From the NCBI GenBank assembly GCA_902786265.1, contig CADACE010000012.1:33449-97448 (forward strand): a DNA stretch of 64,000 nt, given 5' to 3'. This stretch comes from an uncultured Chloroflexota bacterium (GTDB taxonomy: Bacteria > Chloroflexota > Anaerolineae > Anaerolineales > Anaerolineaceae). Below are positions 62,152-64,000 of the stretch, in pieces. Each line of letters starts with the position of its first letter. The first letter of the stretch is position 1. A program made the position numbers and the translations under genes. The notes under the pieces are model-generated. The model searched no databases. It had not been told where the DNA came from and saw only the letters and a program-made list of their open reading frames with translations.

Positions 62152-62204
62152 GCATGGTTTATAACATATTCGCAATTGAAAGGGAATAGACAGATATTTA
62201 TAAC

Positions 62205-62222
62205 TTGTCGAAATTTAGACAA
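62205..62222. promoter_or_regulatory. Candidate TetR operator between regulator and export operon
   Basis: TTGTC-gAAATTTa-GACAA, an 18-bp palindrome with one mismatched pair, lies between the divergent genes. TATAAA on the minus strand (62197-62202) directly beside it and TATAAT on the plus strand (62244-62249) could be -10 boxes; -35 boxes are not convincing. Confidence 0.5.
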
Positions 62223-62328
62223 TTTTTCAGATTTGTATAGCGGTATAATAACAGTGATGGATCCTGACGCCGGATTTGATGAAAGTCAGGTTCCGCCAAT
62301 CAAATACAGATCTATTATCGGGTAAATT

Positions 62329-62928
62329 ATGGATCAAAGTCTGAACACAAAAAAATTACTCGGGGAAACACTGAAACAGCTGATGGCGGAGAAGCCGTTT
62401 GACAAAATCACCGTCAGCGAACTCACCAAACGCTGCGGACTCAACCGTCAGACGTTTTATTACCATTTTGAAACCATCATCGACCTGTTTCAATGGGAAC
62501 TCAATGAAGAGGCAGGTCCGCTGCTGGAAAAATTCAGACAGAGCCCTTACCAATGGAAAGAGGCTGTTCTGCAGATCCTTTATTTCATGCAAGAGAACAG
62601 TGCCGCGGTCCTCTGCGCGCTGCGCTCTATCGAAAACCAGCAGATCCGAGCCTTTTTCATTGAATATTTCCGCCAGGTTTTCAGCGGGCTTTTTGATTTT
62701 ATCTGCGGGGATCTGAAAGTTGACCAGGAATTCAAGGACTTCATGATGACCCTGCACATCACCGGTGCCGCGGGGCTGGCGATCCAATGGCTGGAAAGCG
62801 GTATGAAACAAAGCCCTGAACAGCTCACCGAATGGCTCGGCTTTTACCTGGAAGGGAACGTCCGGGGATCATTCGAACGATACGCCGGGAAAAAGGCGGA
62901 CAGTAATCAACAGCCGGAAGTCACCTGA
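62329..62928 (+). CDS. TetR/AcrR-family regulator
   Basis: 199 residues. The N-terminal HTH is clear: FDKITVSELTKRCGLNRQTFYYHF at about 24-47 (in two parts: FDKITVSELTKRCG, LNRQTFYYHF). The C-terminal half resembles the DhaS-like TetR C-terminal domain (ENQQIRAFFIEYFRQVF). It is divergent from the two-ATPase export operon and likely represses it in response to an exported compound. Confidence 0.88.
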   Translation: MDQSLNTKKLLGETLKQLMAEKPFDKITVSELTKRCGLNRQTFYYHFETIIDLFQWELNEEAGPLLEKFRQSPYQWKEAVLQILYFMQENSAAVLCALRSIENQQIRAFFIEYFRQVFSGLFDFICGDLKVDQEFKDFMMTLHITGAAGLAIQWLESGMKQSPEQLTEWLGFYLEGNVRGSFERYAGKKADSNQQPEVT

Positions 62929-63353
62929 TAAATCACCGGCCTCCTCCGGCCGAACGACATCCTTCATGATCCGATGAGACGATACCCCGGCTTTCCGGCC
63001 GGCAGGCTTTTTATCCTTTTTCATGAGCTCCTGCGTCATGGTTTTAATCTTATCAGGAAGTTCCTGCCGATATTTGAAAACAGCACATTCATCATCAAAA
63101 TATTAATTCATTTCAACTTGACGAAAATATTACCCGCATTGAACAAATCTTCATTAGGAATCAAATAATTCCGACGGGAAAAATCTGTCCCATTTGAATA
63201 TTTGGTATTAAAATTTTATTAACTGGCTGCAGTAAACCAACAACAGATATTTTCACCGTCCTTGACATCGAAAATCTCTAAACAACAAATTCATATTTGT
63301 CGGGATCTTGCAAAATCGGAATTTAACGCTCCATCAAATCACAGGGAGGAACC
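62929..63353. other. Gene-free AT-rich region
   Basis: No gene supported; a 64-codon frame at 62974-63168 has no ribosome binding site. Two weak promoter-like pairs point to the GNAT gene: TTGAAT-N17-TATTAA (63194-63222) and TTGACA-N17-ACAAAT (63262-63290). CAGGGAGGAACC precedes the ATG at 63354. Confidence 0.4.
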
Positions 63354-63896
63354 ATGGTTTATTACAATGATAAGGAACTGATGATCCGCAATATGGAAGA
63401 AGCAGATGCCCGAATCTTTACCGATGAAGAAAACGCGCAGGGTTGGCATACGGATATCTCCAAATACCTAGAAAGGCTCCGGGATCAGGCTGCAGGAAAA
63501 TGTGTTTCACTGACTGCCGTATATAAAGGACTTCCTGTCGGATATGTGAATGTCTACTTAACAGGTCTGGATGGTGCGTTCAGCGGAAAAGGGTTCCCTG
63601 AGATTGTTGATTTTGGCGTATTGGAAAAATATCAGAGAAAGGGAATCGGCAGCAAACTGATGGATATTGCCGAAGAGATTGCCGGGCAATATGCGAACAT
63701 GGTATGGCTTGGCGTCGGACTTCACAGCGGGTATGGAAGTGCCCAGCGAATGTATGTCAAACGAGGCTATATCCCAGATGGGACGGGTGTCTGGTATCGG
63801 GATAAACCCTGTGCGCAATACGAAACGGAAATTGTAAACGATGATGAGCTCGTGCTTTTTCTTTCTAAGAAATTAGAATGGAAAGGCGAAAACTAA
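63354..63896 (+). CDS. GNAT-family N-acetyltransferase
   Basis: 180 residues. Acetyl-CoA-binding motif A is visible as VLEKYQRKGIGSKLMDIAEEIA (in parts VLEKYQRKGIGSKLM, about 92-106), with the beta-4 strand before it (FPEIVDFGV) and the motif B region GLHSGYGSAQRMYVKRGYIPDG near 121-142. Substrate unknown. It is followed 28 nt later by another gene of probably the same family. Confidence 0.9.
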   Translation: MVYYNDKELMIRNMEEADARIFTDEENAQGWHTDISKYLERLRDQAAGKCVSLTAVYKGLPVGYVNVYLTGLDGAFSGKGFPEIVDFGVLEKYQRKGIGSKLMDIAEEIAGQYANMVWLGVGLHSGYGSAQRMYVKRGYIPDGTGVWYRDKPCAQYETEIVNDDELVLFLSKKLEWKGEN

Positions 63897-63924
63897 GCGA
63901 ACAAATCGGAATTTGGAGGAAGCA

Positions 63925-64000
63925 ATGCTCGACAGAACCATTCCATTCTGCAATACGATTATGAAATGCTCTGATTATGAATACAGGAATGTAGAATTGC
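63925..64000 (+). CDS. Start of a further gene, probably GNAT acetyltransferase, cut by window edge
   Basis: Only 25 codons are present: MLDRTIPFCNTIMKCSDY and a few more. A strong GGAGGAAGCA ribosome binding site precedes the ATG. The opening (LDRTIPF.N.IMK) resembles the first residues of a group of GNAT proteins in Clostridia and relatives; the family call is tentative. Confidence 0.5.
   Translation, partial: MLDRTIPFCNTIMKCSDYEYRNVEL

Noticed and set aside
62937..62952. CGGCC-N6-GGCCG as terminator after the TetR gene
   Set aside because: Stem of 5 bp and no T run follows.
1..64000. tRNA, rRNA and CRISPR arrays
   Set aside because: Looked for T-loop GGTTCGA-type motifs, rRNA conserved blocks and regularly spaced direct repeats; none was convincing. 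The short repeated words found have no unique spacers of constant length.

Overview
The window looks like a chromosomal segment of an anaerobic bacterium, most likely Chloroflexota (class Anaerolineae). This placement is an inference. It rests on three secreted proteins with NBR1-type Ig-like domains, a membrane-anchored LysM protein with a Thr/Pro linker (a combination common in Anaerolineae), and two DUF6273-type secreted proteins, next to a complete peptidoglycan and division cluster. No rRNA, tRNA, CRISPR array, transposase or phage gene was recognised. Most genes lie in tight operons with ATGA-type overlaps and AGGAGG-like ribosome binding sites.

Layout. 1-12.8 kb: division and cell wall (dcw) operon: partial PBP, murF, mraY, murD, ftsW, murG, murC, murB, ftsQ, ftsA, then ftsZ behind its own promoter and a strong terminator. 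12.8-13.9 kb: a secreted DUF6273 protein. 13.9-21.4 kb (minus): nusA-ylxR-infB-rbfA-nrnA-truB-ribF, the conserved transcription/translation operon without a visible rimP. 21.4-22.1 kb: a gene-free stretch ending in a minus-strand terminator, a possible RNA gene. 22.1-23.7 kb: the most unusual locus, a 60-residue secreted Cys-rich peptide translationally coupled to a radical SAM/SPASM enzyme with a PqqD-like N-terminus, a candidate RiPP cassette. 24-27.4 kb (minus): a polytopic GT-C-like membrane protein and a CapA-type protein. 27.7-32.2 kb: three NBR1-Ig secreted proteins, queG carrying a repeat inserted in frame, and a LysM protein. 32.4-42.3 kb: uvrA, nucleoside phosphorylase, EamA transporter, CorA, FAH-family hydrolase, and an MBOAT/SGNH polysaccharide O-acylation pair.

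42.5-47.8 kb: yebC-ruvC-(broken four-helix-bundle gene)-trmH-ruvA, then a Phd/RelE-type toxin-antitoxin pair, a YbaK deacylase, a 54-residue lipoprotein and a second DUF6273 lipoprotein. 47.9-52.8 kb (minus): a complete branched-chain amino acid ABC transporter, livK-livH-livM-livG-livF, with a 27-bp hairpin after livK. 53.0-56.7 kb: a small membrane protein behind a consensus promoter, an alpha/beta-hydrolase fused to about ten membrane helices, and a second membrane-anchored hydrolase. 56.9-62.9 kb: a MacB-like export operon (two ATPases, FtsX-type permease, HlyD adaptor) divergent from a TetR regulator, with a palindrome between them. The right end has a GNAT acetyltransferase and the start of another.

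Dispersed non-coding repeats are prominent. There are TGGTCAGTGGTC-type words, often as inverted pairs and once inside queG; GGGGAC-containing palindromes at three places; and TTCACTC-type words flanking the broken four-helix-bundle gene.
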